Assembly (NCBI RefSeq): GCF_015352455.1 | Contig: NZ_JADKPN010000001.1 | Coordinates: forward strand, 558,001-622,000 | Length of the DNA: 64,000 nt | DNA from: Nocardioides islandensis | GTDB lineage: Bacteria; Actinomycetota; Actinomycetes; Propionibacteriales; Nocardioidaceae | Direction of reading: 5' to 3' | Shown: positions 55,854 to 64,000 of the stretch, in pieces | How the letters are laid out: each line of letters starts with the position of its first letter | Position numbering within the stretch: position 1 is the first letter of the stretch | The notes under the pieces: generated by a model | Told to the model about the DNA's origin: nothing | What the model saw: only the letters and a program-made list of their open reading frames with translations | Databases searched by the model: none | Made by a program: the position numbers and the translations under genes

Positions 55854-57320
55854 ATGACAACCAGCACGGTCCCGCTCGGGTCGACCGAGCAGTGGAAGGA
55901 CAAGAAGCGCTACCTCTGGCTGATCGGCCTGGTGGTCCCGTCCCTGGCCTTCGTCGGCTACGGCATGTGGGCGCTGACCGGCTGGGGCGTGTGGTTCTGG
56001 ATCGGCCCCATCGTGATCTTGGTGATCGTGCCAGCGATCGACCTGTTCGCGGGCCTGGACCGCTCCAACCCGCCCGACGACGTGATCGAGGCGCTGGAGA
56101 AGGACCGCTACTACCGCTGGATCACCTACCTGTTCCTGCCGATCCAGTACGTCGGGTTCGTCGCGGCGATGTACCTGGTCGCCCGCAACGGTGACCTGTC
56201 CACCGTGGACAAGCTCGGCCTGGCGATCTCGATCGGCTGCATCGGCGGCATCGGCATCAATACCGCCCACGAGCTCGGCCACAAGAAGGAGGCCAACGAG
56301 CGCTGGCTGTCGAAGATCGCGCTGGCGCAGAGCTTCTACGGCCACTTCTACATCGAGCACAACCGCGGTCACCACGTGCGCGTCGCGACCCCGGAGGACC
56401 CCGCATCGGGGCGCGTGGGCGAGAACTTCTACCAGTTCTGGCCGCGCACGGTCTGGGGCTCCCTGAAGTCCGCCTGGAACCTGGAGAAGAAGCGGATCGC
56501 CCGCCGCAAGCAGCACCCGTTCCGGCTCTCCAACGACGTCCTCAACGCCTGGCTGATGTCGGCCGTGCTGTGGGGCGGCCTGATCGGGTGGCTCGGCGCC
56601 GGCATCACGCCGTACCTGCTGGTCCAGGCCGTCGTCGGCTTCTCGCTGCTCGAGGTCGTCAACTACATGGAGCACTACGGGATGCTCCGGCAGAAGGTCG
56701 GCGTCGGTGAGCGGCAGCGCTACGAGCGGGTCGACCCGTCCCACTCCTGGAACTCCAACAACATCGCCACCAACGTGCTGCTCTACCACCTGCAGCGCCA
56801 CAGCGACCACCACGCGAACCCGACGCGGCGCTACCAGACGCTGCGCGACTACCAGGAGAGCCCGGTGCTGCCGACCGGGTACGCCGGCATGATCGTGCTC
56901 GCCATCGTCCCCGCCGTCTGGCGCCGCGTGATGGACCCGCGCGTGCTGCGGCACTTCGAGGGTGACATGTCCCGCGCGAACATCAGTCCCCGCAAGCGGG
57001 ACAAGATCCTCGCCAAGTACCCGCCCCCTCCGTCGATCGAGGACGGCGTCCCGCATGTTGGTCGAGCCCTTCGAGACGCCTCGTTCCTCGGCTCCTCAGG
57101 AACCACCGACGCGAGGGACGAGCGTCGTGTCGAGACCACCGAGGTCCTCGCCGCCCGCTGCCCCGGCTGCGGCTACACCTACGACGTGGTCACCGGCGAC
57201 GAGCGCGAGGGCTTCGCGGCCGGCACGGCGTGGGCCGACGTACCCGACTCCTGGTGCTGCCCCGACTGCGGCGTGCGCGAGAAGGTGGACTTCGTGCCGG
57301 TGGAGCCCGCCCGGACCTGA
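55854..57320 (+). CDS. alkB: alkane 1-monooxygenase fused to rubredoxin
   Basis: The 488-residue membrane di-iron enzyme hydroxylates terminal carbons of n-alkanes. It has about six spans and the histidine boxes HELGHKK, EHNRGHH and LQRHSDHHA plus NYMEHYG. The C-terminal 50 residues are a rubredoxin with CPGCGYTYD and CCPDCG, which passes electrons to the di-iron site. Fusions of this kind occur in Dietzia and other actinobacteria. The linker (about 402-430) is encoded by a repeat-like stretch. The ATG has AGGAGGT upstream. Confidence 0.95.
   Translation: MTTSTVPLGSTEQWKDKKRYLWLIGLVVPSLAFVGYGMWALTGWGVWFWIGPIVILVIVPAIDLFAGLDRSNPPDDVIEALEKDRYYRWITYLFLPIQYVGFVAAMYLVARNGDLSTVDKLGLAISIGCIGGIGINTAHELGHKKEANERWLSKIALAQSFYGHFYIEHNRGHHVRVATPEDPASGRVGENFYQFWPRTVWGSLKSAWNLEKKRIARRKQHPFRLSNDVLNAWLMSAVLWGGLIGWLGAGITPYLLVQAVVGFSLLEVVNYMEHYGMLRQKVGVGERQRYERVDPSHSWNSNNIATNVLLYHLQRHSDHHANPTRRYQTLRDYQESPVLPTGYAGMIVLAIVPAVWRRVMDPRVLRHFEGDMSRANISPRKRDKILAKYPPPPSIEDGVPHVGRALRDASFLGSSGTTDARDERRVETTEVLAARCPGCGYTYDVVTGDEREGFAAGTAWADVPDSWCCPDCGVREKVDFVPVEPART
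57057..57140. repeat. repeat-like inverted element inside the alkB linker
   Basis: This 84-base stretch starts GTTGGTCGAG and ends GTGTCGAGACCACC. Arms near 57071-57090 (TCGAGACGCCTCGTTCCTCG) and 57110-57132 are imperfect inverted copies. It resembles GGTCGAG...CGAGACC elements I recall as common in Nocardioides intergenic DNA. It is read in-frame as 28 residues. Confidence 0.55.
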
Positions 57321-57394
57321 CCGAGGGTTTGATTCTCACGCCCGGGCCGGGAATGGTGGACGGCTCCTGCCAGCAATCGACGAAGGAGAGAGCC

Positions 57395-57676
57395 TTGCTC
57401 ACCCTCACGGAGAACGCCAGCACGATCGTCAAGGACATCACCGCCCAGCAGGGCGGGTCCGACACCGCGGGTCTGCGCATCACCAGCGAGGACCCGGCCC
57501 AGGGCCTGATGGTGACCGCCGCTCCCGAGCCCCAGCCCGGGGACCAGACGGTGGAGGCCGACGGCGCCAAGGTCTACCTGGACGTCCCGGCCTCGCAGGC
57601 CCTCGACGACCAGATCCTCGACGCCGCCGTCGACGAGGCCGGCCGGGTGCAGTTCGCGCTCGCGCCCCAGGCCTGA
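57395..57676 (+). CDS. HesB/IscA-like small protein without cysteines
   Basis: The 93-residue protein has the HesB/IscA-like beta fold, starting MLTLTENASTIVKDI and containing GLRITSEDPAQGLMV and AKVYLDVPASQALDD. True IscA proteins bind iron-sulfur clusters through three cysteines; none is present here. It may be a structural relative sometimes called adhesin-like. The TTG start follows GAAGGAGAG. It lies between alkB and the TetR gene. Confidence 0.75.
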   Translation: MLTLTENASTIVKDITAQQGGSDTAGLRITSEDPAQGLMVTAAPEPQPGDQTVEADGAKVYLDVPASQALDDQILDAAVDEAGRVQFALAPQA

Positions 57677-57686
57677 CCGAGGCACC

Positions 57687-57736
57687 GGGTCGTGTGCCTG
57701 ACGACGCGCCATGCCGCGTTCTCAGGCACACGACCC
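57687..57736. repeat. REP-like palindrome, family 2, copy B
   Basis: GGGTCGTGTGCCTGA (57687-57701) and TCAGGCACACGACCC (57722-57736) are perfect 15-bp arms with an inner ACGCG/CGCGT stem. The right half matches copy A at 30184-30204 in 20 of 21 bases. Confidence 0.8.
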
Positions 57737-57751
57737 TCCTAGGGTGGGAAC

Positions 57752-58309
57752 GTGAACACCCACGAGCGGATCGTGGCCGCGGCCGCCGAGCTGACCACGG
57801 AGTCGGGCTGGGCGGCGATCACCATGACCAGGCTCGCGGACCACGTCGGCGTCAGCCGGCAGACGGTCTACAACGAGATCGGCACGAAGCCCCGGCTCGC
57901 CGAGGAGATGGTGCTGCGCGAGCTGGCGTCGTTCCTCTCCGAGGTGGACCGCGCCTTCGACGCCCACCCGGACGACCTCGTCGCGGCGATCCGCGCGGCC
58001 TGCCGCGGCGTCCTGGAGTTCGCCCAGGACAACCGGCTCCTCAAAGCCGTCGTCTCGGCCACGCACGGCGCCGACACCGAGCTGCTGCCGCTGCTCACCA
58101 CCCACGCCGAGCCGCTGCTCGGCACGGCCAAGGACGTCGTGCGTGGCCGGGTGGCGGCCTACGACGTCGCCCTGCCGCCTGAGCGCCTCGACGCGGCCAT
58201 CGACCTCATCGTCCGGGTCGTGCTCAGCCACGTCATGCAGCCCTCCGGCAGCCCGCAGCAGGCCGCCGACGACATCGCCTGGCTCTCGGCGCACGTCCTC
58301 CAGGGCTAG
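57752..58309 (+). CDS. TetR family regulator, AlkX-like
   Basis: The 185-residue regulator has an N-terminal TetR helix-turn-helix (THERIVAAAAELTTESGWAA, then TRLADHVGVSRQTVYNEIG) and an all-helical ligand domain. Its place two genes after alkB suggests control of alkane hydroxylation, as for AlkX in other actinobacteria. TAGGGT (57740-57745) lies six bases before the GTG: a leaderless transcript. Its stop overlaps the convergent gene's stop in a shared CTAG. Confidence 0.87.
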   Translation: MNTHERIVAAAAELTTESGWAAITMTRLADHVGVSRQTVYNEIGTKPRLAEEMVLRELASFLSEVDRAFDAHPDDLVAAIRAACRGVLEFAQDNRLLKAVVSATHGADTELLPLLTTHAEPLLGTAKDVVRGRVAAYDVALPPERLDAAIDLIVRVVLSHVMQPSGSPQQAADDIAWLSAHVLQG

Positions 58310-58917
58310 TCGATCGCGGCCACCACGACCGGGCCGCCGCCGCCCCAGGTAGCGGTCAGGGTCTCGCGGCCGGTGACGCCGGGACCGAGGACGCGCGCGA
58401 CGACGAGCTCGTGGTCGCCGGCCCGTACGACGGTCGGGTCGCCGTGGTCGACGACCGTGACGGCGTCCACCGAGACGCCGGCCGCGGCGGTGCCGCTGCC
58501 GACGACGCGACAGGTCGGGTCGAACGTCACGATCTCGCCGTCCTGCTCCATCTCCAGCGCGGCCTCGTGGCCGCCGGTGGTGATCGCGGTCAGCAGCGCC
58601 GAGACGCCGACGGGGTCGCCGCACGCGTCGTACACCCATCGCTTCCCGAGGACCGAGTGGTCCGTGGTGTCGATCAGGTGCTCCTCGGCACCCTCGAGCG
58701 GGGCACCGCGGTAGGTCATCGGGACCAGCAGCGTCGGCCCGTCGGTGCCGCCGAGCAGGAAGAACTCGATCCCCACCTCGCCCGCCGGGTCGTCGAACCG
58801 GAACGACCCCACCGGCTTGCGCTCGAGGTCGCCGTCGAACCACGGGCGGCTCGGGAGCCAGCCCTTCATGAGATCGCGCTTGCCGGGCGTGATGGTCGCG
58901 TCGTGCAGGATGGCCAT
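58306..58917 (-). CDS. maltokinase N-terminal cap-like protein
   Basis: The 203-residue protein resembles the N-terminal cap of actinobacterial maltokinases: MAILHDATITPGKRDLMKGW at the start, LVPMTYRGAPLEGAEEHLI and HSVLGKRWVYDACGDPVGV. The kinase domain itself is missing, as in the free-standing relatives. Its role is unknown. The ATG at 58917 begins this conserved segment. It converges with the TetR gene, sharing a CTAG. Confidence 0.75.
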   Translation of the reverse strand: MAILHDATITPGKRDLMKGWLPSRPWFDGDLERKPVGSFRFDDPAGEVGIEFFLLGGTDGPTLLVPMTYRGAPLEGAEEHLIDTTDHSVLGKRWVYDACGDPVGVSALLTAITTGGHEAALEMEQDGEIVTFDPTCRVVGSGTAAAGVSVDAVTVVDHGDPTVVRAGDHELVVARVLGPGVTGRETLTATWGGGGPVVVAAID

Positions 58918-58955
58918 GGCGGTCAAGGTAGACCGGCCACGAAACCCAGGGACAG

Positions 58956-60386
58956 GTGAGCGAACGCCAGATGACGCAGACATCCGGCCAGGTCGCCTTC
59001 GGCTCCCGTACCGGCCGGGCGATCGTCGCCGCCGCGGTCCTCGGCTCGGGTCTGACGCTGCTCGACGGCACCGTCGTGAACGTCGCGTTGCGCACCATCG
59101 GCGAGGACCTCGACGCCAGCCTCGCCGAGCTGCAGTGGATCTCCAACGGCTACCTCCTGACCATGGCGTCCCTGATCCTGCTCGGCGGCTCGCTGGGCGA
59201 CCGGTACGGGCGGCGGCGCGTCTTCGTGGTCGGCACCATCTGGTTCGCGGCGGCCTCGCTGCTGTGCGGCATCGCCCCGAGCGCGATCGTGCTGATCGTC
59301 GCCCGCATCCTCCAGGGCATCGGCGCCGCGCTGCTCACGCCGGGCAGCCTGGCGATGATCCAGGGCGCCTTCGAGCCCGGCAGCCGCGCGCGGGCGATCG
59401 GCTCGTGGTCGGGGATGGGCAGCATCGCGGCGGCCATCGGGCCGTTCGTCGGCGGCGCGCTGGTCGAGTACGTCAACTGGCGCTGGATCTTCCTCATCAA
59501 CCTCCCGGTCGCCGTCCTGACGGTCGTGATCGCCCAGCGCTGGGTGCCCGAGACGCGCGACCCGGCGGCGCCCCCGCACTTCGACGTCAGCGGCGCCGTG
59601 CTCGCCGCGGTCTCGCTGGGCGGCATCACCTACGCGCTCATCGAGTGGGGCGGAGCACTGGCCCCGTGGGCCGGCATCGTCGGCGTGGTGACCGCCGTCG
59701 CGTTCCTCGTCGTCGAACGGCGCGGCGACCACCCGATGATGCGGCTCGAGCTGTTCGCCGACCGCACGTTCTCGGCCGCCAACGCGATGACGCTCCTCGT
59801 GTACGCCGCCCTCGGCGCCGTCCTGTTCTTCCTGGTCCTCCAGCTCCAGACCGTCGGCGGGTACGGCGCCCTCGAGGCCGGCCTCGCCACCTTGCCCATC
59901 ACCGTCTGCATGGTGTTCCTCGCCTCGCGCGGCGGTGCCATCGGCCAGCGCATCGGGCCGCGCATCCCGATGACGGTCGGCCCGATCGTGATGGGCCTGG
60001 CCTCGTTCCTGCTGCTGATGGCCGGCGAGGACGTCAACTACTGGGTCGACGTCCTTCCCGGCCTCGTCGTCTTCGGCCTCGGCCTCGCGCTGATGGTCGC
60101 GCCGCTGACGGCCACCGTGCTGGCCGCCGCACCGGACGAGAACGCCGGCATCGCCAGCGGCGTCAACAACGCCATCGCCCGCGCCGGCTCCCTGCTGGCC
60201 GTGGCGGCGCTGCCGGTGGCCGTCGGGCTCGGCGGTGACGACTACGCCGACGCCGCGGTGTTCGACGGGGCCTTCCGATCGGCCACCATCATCTGCGCCG
60301 TGCTGCTGATCCTCGGCGGCATCGTGTCCTGGCTCACCATCCCCCGCTCGTTCGAGGAGGCGTCCGTCGACAGCGACGGATCGTGA
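58956..60386 (+). CDS. DHA2-type MFS drug exporter
   Basis: The 476-residue transporter has 14 predicted spans and the DHA2 signatures LDGTVVNVALRTIGEDL, LGDRYGRRRVFVVG and GSWSGMGSIAAAIGPFVGGALVEY with WRWIFLINLP. It is an EmrB/QacA-type proton-driven exporter. A nearby ATG at 58971 is an alternative start. It starts 38 bases from the divergent cap-like gene. Confidence 0.92.
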   Translation: MSERQMTQTSGQVAFGSRTGRAIVAAAVLGSGLTLLDGTVVNVALRTIGEDLDASLAELQWISNGYLLTMASLILLGGSLGDRYGRRRVFVVGTIWFAAASLLCGIAPSAIVLIVARILQGIGAALLTPGSLAMIQGAFEPGSRARAIGSWSGMGSIAAAIGPFVGGALVEYVNWRWIFLINLPVAVLTVVIAQRWVPETRDPAAPPHFDVSGAVLAAVSLGGITYALIEWGGALAPWAGIVGVVTAVAFLVVERRGDHPMMRLELFADRTFSAANAMTLLVYAALGAVLFFLVLQLQTVGGYGALEAGLATLPITVCMVFLASRGGAIGQRIGPRIPMTVGPIVMGLASFLLLMAGEDVNYWVDVLPGLVVFGLGLALMVAPLTATVLAAAPDENAGIASGVNNAIARAGSLLAVAALPVAVGLGGDDYADAAVFDGAFRSATIICAVLLILGGIVSWLTIPRSFEEASVDSDGS

Positions 60387-60410
60387 CCGTCGCGCACCTA
60401 CCCTGGTCCG

Positions 60411-61616
60411 GTGAGTGAGGGAGGCACGAGGGTGGCGTCGGGCGTCCTCGCCCTGCTGCTCGCGGTCAGCCTCACCTCCTGCGGCAAGGACGACAGCAAC
60501 GCCGCCGGCCCCGACCGGCGTACGCCGGACCCGTCGCCGGTCGGCGCCACCGACTCGTCGCCGACGACCGGGACCGACGACCCGGCCGACGGGGTCGGTC
60601 CGCGCCGGGGCGCGCTGCGGGGCGCGGACATCCTGGTGTTCAGCCAGGACACGCTCACCGACGGCATGGTCGAGCAGATCAGCAACCTGAAGGGCGTCCG
60701 CAGCGTGGAGCGCCTCTCGATGGCCCAGGTGAGCATCGAGAACCGCGCCTTCAACATCGCCGCGGTCGATCCCGCGACCTATCGCAACTACACGCCCGCG
60801 GCCAGCGCCGAGTTCCAGGAGCAGTGGGACCGGGTGGCGGCCGGCCAGGTCTCGCTGGCCCCGTCCCTGTCGCGGCGGTTGGGCAAGAAGCAGCGCCTCC
60901 TGCAGCTCGGCAGCGGCAGCGACGCGCCCAAGGTGCCGATCGGGGTCCTCAACGCGCAGCAGATCCCGCAGGTCGACGCCGTGGTCGACGCCGAGGTCGG
61001 CGAGGCACTCGGCATGAAGCCGGGCAACGCGCTGGTGGTGGCGACCTACCCCCTCCGCTCCCCGCAGTCGGTGCGCGAGCCCATGGAGAAGATCGCCGGC
61101 AGGACGGCGTCGGTGCAGATCCTCGGCCCGGACCTGGACACGTCGGTCCAGCAGACGGCCTACCTCGTCGGCTCGGTCGCCAGCGCGGTCGGCATCTTCA
61201 ACTACACCGTCATCGGCGGCGGCCGGATCGCCCCGGACCCGTCCTGGGTGGCCGCGCACATCGTCACCAGGACAGTGCCGATCCTCGGGTCCGTCACCTG
61301 CAACTCCCTGATCTTCCCGCAGCTCGAGGCCGCGCTGCGCGAGGTCGTCGCGCGCGGGCTGGCCGACAAGATCCACCCGGGGGAGTACGCCGGGTGCTAC
61401 TACCCGCGCTTCATCGCCGGCACGACCAAGCTGTCCAACCACTCCTTCGGCCTGGCCCTCGACCTCAACGTCCCGGGCAACCAGAGGGGCACCGTCGGCG
61501 AGATGGACCGGTCCGTGGTGCAGATCTTCGAATCGTGGGGCTTCACGTGGGGTGGGCACTGGCGCTACACCGACCCGATGCACTTCGAGGCCAACCGGAT
61601 CGTCCGCCCCGGCTGA
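60411..61616 (+). CDS. lipoprotein with C-terminal M15 carboxypeptidase domain
   Basis: The 401-residue lipoprotein has lipobox SLTSC (Cys24), a Pro/Thr linker, a middle domain (about 72-240) that resembles extracytoplasmic domains of FtsX/MacB-type permeases, and a C-terminal M15 VanY/DacB-like domain with ligands His344, Asp351 (SNHSFGLALD) and His391 (DPMHFE). It probably trims D-Ala-D-Ala-type peptides in the wall. TACCCT (60399-60404) is six bases before the GTG: leaderless. Confidence 0.85.
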   Translation: MSEGGTRVASGVLALLLAVSLTSCGKDDSNAAGPDRRTPDPSPVGATDSSPTTGTDDPADGVGPRRGALRGADILVFSQDTLTDGMVEQISNLKGVRSVERLSMAQVSIENRAFNIAAVDPATYRNYTPAASAEFQEQWDRVAAGQVSLAPSLSRRLGKKQRLLQLGSGSDAPKVPIGVLNAQQIPQVDAVVDAEVGEALGMKPGNALVVATYPLRSPQSVREPMEKIAGRTASVQILGPDLDTSVQQTAYLVGSVASAVGIFNYTVIGGGRIAPDPSWVAAHIVTRTVPILGSVTCNSLIFPQLEAALREVVARGLADKIHPGEYAGCYYPRFIAGTTKLSNHSFGLALDLNVPGNQRGTVGEMDRSVVQIFESWGFTWGGHWRYTDPMHFEANRIVRPG

Positions 61617-61687
61617 CCTGCCGCTGGTCGAGGAGGGAGGCTGGATCACACGCTGCCCGTCACGAGACCACCCGGCATGATCAGCGC

Positions 61688-62650
61688 ATGCGCGCCGTCC
61701 AGGTCCTCACGCCCACCGGCCCCGCCGACGTCGTGGTCCGCGAGGTCGACGAGCCGACGCCCGGACCCGAGGACGTGCTGGTCGACGTGCACGCCGTGGG
61801 CGTGTCGTTCCCGGACCTGCTGATGAGCAAGGGCGAGTACCAGGTGCGGCCGGAGCCACCGTTCACCCTCGGTGTCGACGTGGCGGGGACCGTGGTGTCG
61901 GGACCGGGCTTCGAGCCGGGGCAGCGGGTGGCCGGCGTGGTGCCGTACGGCGGCGCCTCCGAGCGGGCCGTCCTCCCGGCGGTCTGCACGTTCGCGCTGC
62001 CCGACCGGGTGTCCTTCGACCAGGGCGCGGCCCTGCCGATGAACTACCTGACCGCCCTGTTCGCGCTCGTCGAGCGCGGTGGCCTCCGCGGGGGCGAGAC
62101 CGTCCTCGTGCACGGGGCGTCCGGTGGTGTGGGTACGGCGACCGTCCAGGTGGCGAAGGGCCTCGGCGCACGAGTGATCGCGGTGGTGTCGACCGAGGCG
62201 AAGGGCGAGTACGCGCTGGCGGCCGGCGCCGACGACGCCGTGCTGCTCGACGGCTTCAAGGACACCGTCGGCGCCCTGACCCACGGGCGGGGCGTGGACG
62301 TCGTGGTGGACGTCGTCGGCGGCGACACCTTCACCGACTCCCTGCGCGTCCTGGCCACGCAGGGCCGCCTGCTGGTCGTGGGGTTCGCCGCCGGCCAGGG
62401 CATCCCCGAGGTCAAGGTCAACCGGCTGCTGCTCAACAACATCGACGTGCGCGGCGTCGGGTGGGGCGGCTACGCGATGGGGCGGCCCGGATACATGCAG
62501 GAGCAGTGGGCCGCGCTGCTGCCCCTCATCGAGGCCGGGACCGTCGACCCGCCGATCGGGGCGACGTACGATCTCGACGGCTTCGGGCGGGCGCTCCAGG
62601 ACATGGAGGACCGGCGCACCCTGGGCAAGTCGGTGGTGCGCCTCCGCTGA
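61688..62650 (+). CDS. NADPH:quinone oxidoreductase family protein
   Basis: The 320-residue MDR protein has VDVHAVGVSFPDLLMSKGEYQ, the nucleotide motif HGASGGVGTATVQVAK and VDVVGGDTFTDSLR. It lacks zinc ligands and resembles Qor and the long-chain MDR group. It reduces quinones or enones with NADPH; the substrate is unknown. Confidence 0.9.
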   Translation: MRAVQVLTPTGPADVVVREVDEPTPGPEDVLVDVHAVGVSFPDLLMSKGEYQVRPEPPFTLGVDVAGTVVSGPGFEPGQRVAGVVPYGGASERAVLPAVCTFALPDRVSFDQGAALPMNYLTALFALVERGGLRGGETVLVHGASGGVGTATVQVAKGLGARVIAVVSTEAKGEYALAAGADDAVLLDGFKDTVGALTHGRGVDVVVDVVGGDTFTDSLRVLATQGRLLVVGFAAGQGIPEVKVNRLLLNNIDVRGVGWGGYAMGRPGYMQEQWAALLPLIEAGTVDPPIGATYDLDGFGRALQDMEDRRTLGKSVVRLR

Positions 62651-62686
62651 GGGTCCGCTCACGGGTCCCGGTTAGGCTCGTGCCCC

Positions 62687-64000
62687 GTGAGCATCCTGGA
62701 CGACGCCCGCGCGGGCATGGACGCGGGCATCCGTCCGCAGGACGACCTCTTCGGGCACGTGAACGGCCGCTGGCTCGAGGACGAGGACATCCCGGCCGAC
62801 CGGTCGAGCTGGGGACCCTTCGTGCAGCTGGCCGACCAGGCCGAGCACGACGTGCACGCGATCATCGAGGAGCTCGCCGCGGCCGGCGGTGACGGTGACG
62901 TCAGCGGGGACTCGCAGAAGATCGCCGACCTGTACCACTCGTTCATGGACGTGGAGCGGGTGAACGAGCTCGGGGTGAAGCCCGTACGGCCGCTGCTGGA
63001 GGCGGCGGCCGAGCTGCGCGACCTCCGGGACCTGGCGGCGTTCCTCGGCGACTTCGAGAAGCGGGGCGGCGGCGGGCTGTTCCAGTCCTACGTCGACAAC
63101 GACGACCGCGACGCGGACCGCAACATCGTGTACTTCCGGCAGGGCGGCCTCGGCCTGCCGGACAAGAGCTACTACCTGGACGACAAGTTCGCCGAGACCC
63201 GCGAGAAGTACGTCGCGCACGTCGAGCGGATGTTCGCCCTCGCCGGCCACGACGACCCGGCCGGCTCCGCCGCGACCGTGCTGCGTGTCGAGACCCGGCT
63301 GGCAGAGGGCCACTGGGAACGCGCGGAGACCCGCGACGTCATCAAGACCTACAACCTGAAGACGTACGCCGAGCTGAAGGACCTCTGCCCGGGCTTCGAC
63401 TGGGACGGCTGGATCCTCAACCTGGGTGGTACGGGCGACTCGCTGTTCGAGACCTGCGTCCGCCAGCCGTCGTACCTCGAGCACCTCTCGACCGTCCTCG
63501 TCGAGACGCCCGTCGAGGACTGGCGCGTCTGGATGGCGGCGAAGATCGTGCGCGCCGCCGCGCCGTACCTCTCCGACGACTTCGTGCAGGAGAACTTCGA
63601 CTTCCACGGCCGCACGCTCAACGGCACGCCCGAGCTGCGGGCCCGCTGGAAGCGCGGCGTCAGCCTGGTCGAGGGCTCGATCGGCGAGGCCGTCGGCCGC
63701 GAGTACGCCGAGCGGCACTTCCCGCCGCGCAGCAAGGCGATGATGGACGAGCTGGTCGCCAACCTGCTCGAGGCCTACCGCAGGTCCATCACCGACCTGG
63801 AGTGGATGGGCGAGGAGACCAAGCAGAAGGCGTTCGAGAAGCTCGACACCTTCATGCCGAAGATCGGCTACCCGGTGAAGTGGCGCGACTACTCGACGCT
63901 GAAGTTCTACCGCGACGACCTCATCGGCAACGTGGCCGCGGCGTCGTCGTTCGAGACCGCCCGCCAGCTGGCCAAGATCGGCGCTCCCGTCGACCGCGAC
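62687..64000 (+). CDS. M13 family metallopeptidase, N-terminal part
   Basis: The frame runs off the window after 438 codons; the family is about 650 residues. The start has the M13 pattern DDARAGMDAGIRPQDDLFGHVNGRWLED, and later FRQGGLGLPDKSYYLDD and AERHFPPRSKAMMDELVANLLEAY. The zinc motif HExxH lies beyond the window. Such enzymes (PepO, Zmp1) are zinc endopeptidases. TAGGCT (62673-62678) is eight bases before the GTG: leaderless. Confidence 0.92.
   Translation, partial: MSILDDARAGMDAGIRPQDDLFGHVNGRWLEDEDIPADRSSWGPFVQLADQAEHDVHAIIEELAAAGGDGDVSGDSQKIADLYHSFMDVERVNELGVKPVRPLLEAAAELRDLRDLAAFLGDFEKRGGGGLFQSYVDNDDRDADRNIVYFRQGGLGLPDKSYYLDDKFAETREKYVAHVERMFALAGHDDPAGSAATVLRVETRLAEGHWERAETRDVIKTYNLKTYAELKDLCPGFDWDGWILNLGGTGDSLFETCVRQPSYLEHLSTVLVETPVEDWRVWMAAKIVRAAAPYLSDDFVQENFDFHGRTLNGTPELRARWKRGVSLVEGSIGEAVGREYAERHFPPRSKAMMDELVANLLEAYRRSITDLEWMGEETKQKAFEKLDTFMPKIGYPVKWRDYSTLKFYRDDLIGNVAAASSFETARQLAKIGAPVDRD

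Noticed and set aside
61625..61672. A second copy of the GGTCGAG...GAGACCACC element before the quinone oxidoreductase.
   Set aside because: Only the ends resemble the alkB-linker element and arm pairing is short, so copy status is not supported.

Overview
The window is a strongly GC-rich, gene-dense actinobacterial chromosome segment starting just downstream of the replication origin. The gene order 3'-dnaN, gnd, recF, dciA-like, gyrB, gyrA, DUF3566, tRNA-Ile, DLW-39-like, tRNA-Ala, followed later by ppiA, rhomboid, crgA, DUF881, pknB, pbpA, rodA, pstP, fhaB, fhaA and tRNA-Leu, is the conserved actinobacterial origin-side layout. GTG/TTG starts, ATGA/GTGA overlaps, a mycothiol-dependent-type enzyme, an AlkB-rubredoxin fusion and REP-like palindromes point to the Propionibacteriales, most likely Nocardioidaceae (Nocardioides or a close relative). 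The family-level placement is an inference from gene order and style.

Region by region: 1-9.4 kb carries replication and topology genes (dnaN end, recF, gyrase) plus two tRNAs. 9.4-14.8 kb has a lipoprotein hydrolase and, on the minus strand, a MoxR/DUF58/transglutaminase-like trio. 14.9-19.6 kb holds a metallo-hydrolase, SURF1, DUF3817, a patatin/acyltransferase lipid pair and a surface-like hypothetical. 19.7-30 kb is the cell-division and envelope-signalling block (ppiA, rhomboid, crgA, and the minus-strand operon fhaA-fhaB-pstP-rodA-pbpA-pknB). 30.3-38.5 kb has tRNA-Leu, a YdeP-type molybdopterin oxidoreductase, and an OmpR-type two-component system whose direct-repeat boxes (TTCAG-N6-TTCAG) lie before two secreted-protein genes. 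38.5-50 kb has a LuxR regulator followed by ten tightly packed plus-strand genes: ATP-grasp ligase, S51-like peptidase, two alpha/beta hydrolases, M20 dipeptidase, lipoprotein, membrane protein, MFS, malic enzyme and peroxidase. 50-64 kb has polyphosphate glucokinase, a DUF4232-like protein, a DrrAB-type ABC exporter, a VWA lipoprotein, the alkane hydroxylase locus with a TetR regulator, a DHA2 MFS exporter, an M15 lipoprotein, a quinone oxidoreductase and the start of an M13 peptidase.

The most interesting items are: (1) the ATP-grasp/S51-like/esterase/esterase/M20 cluster at 39,995-45,307, which looks like an undescribed small amide or peptide pathway; (2) a two-site regulon for the two-component system; (3) a CrgA with two tandem domains; (4) a transglutaminase-like protein lacking its catalytic residues; (5) two families of two-copy intergenic palindromes, a perfect 16-bp-arm hairpin, and a repeat-derived segment read through in-frame inside AlkB; and (6) a 14-bp tandem expansion that appears to have pulled apart a coupled stop/start. 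No CRISPR array, prophage or insertion sequence was found, and no stretch over 300 bases lacks a gene.
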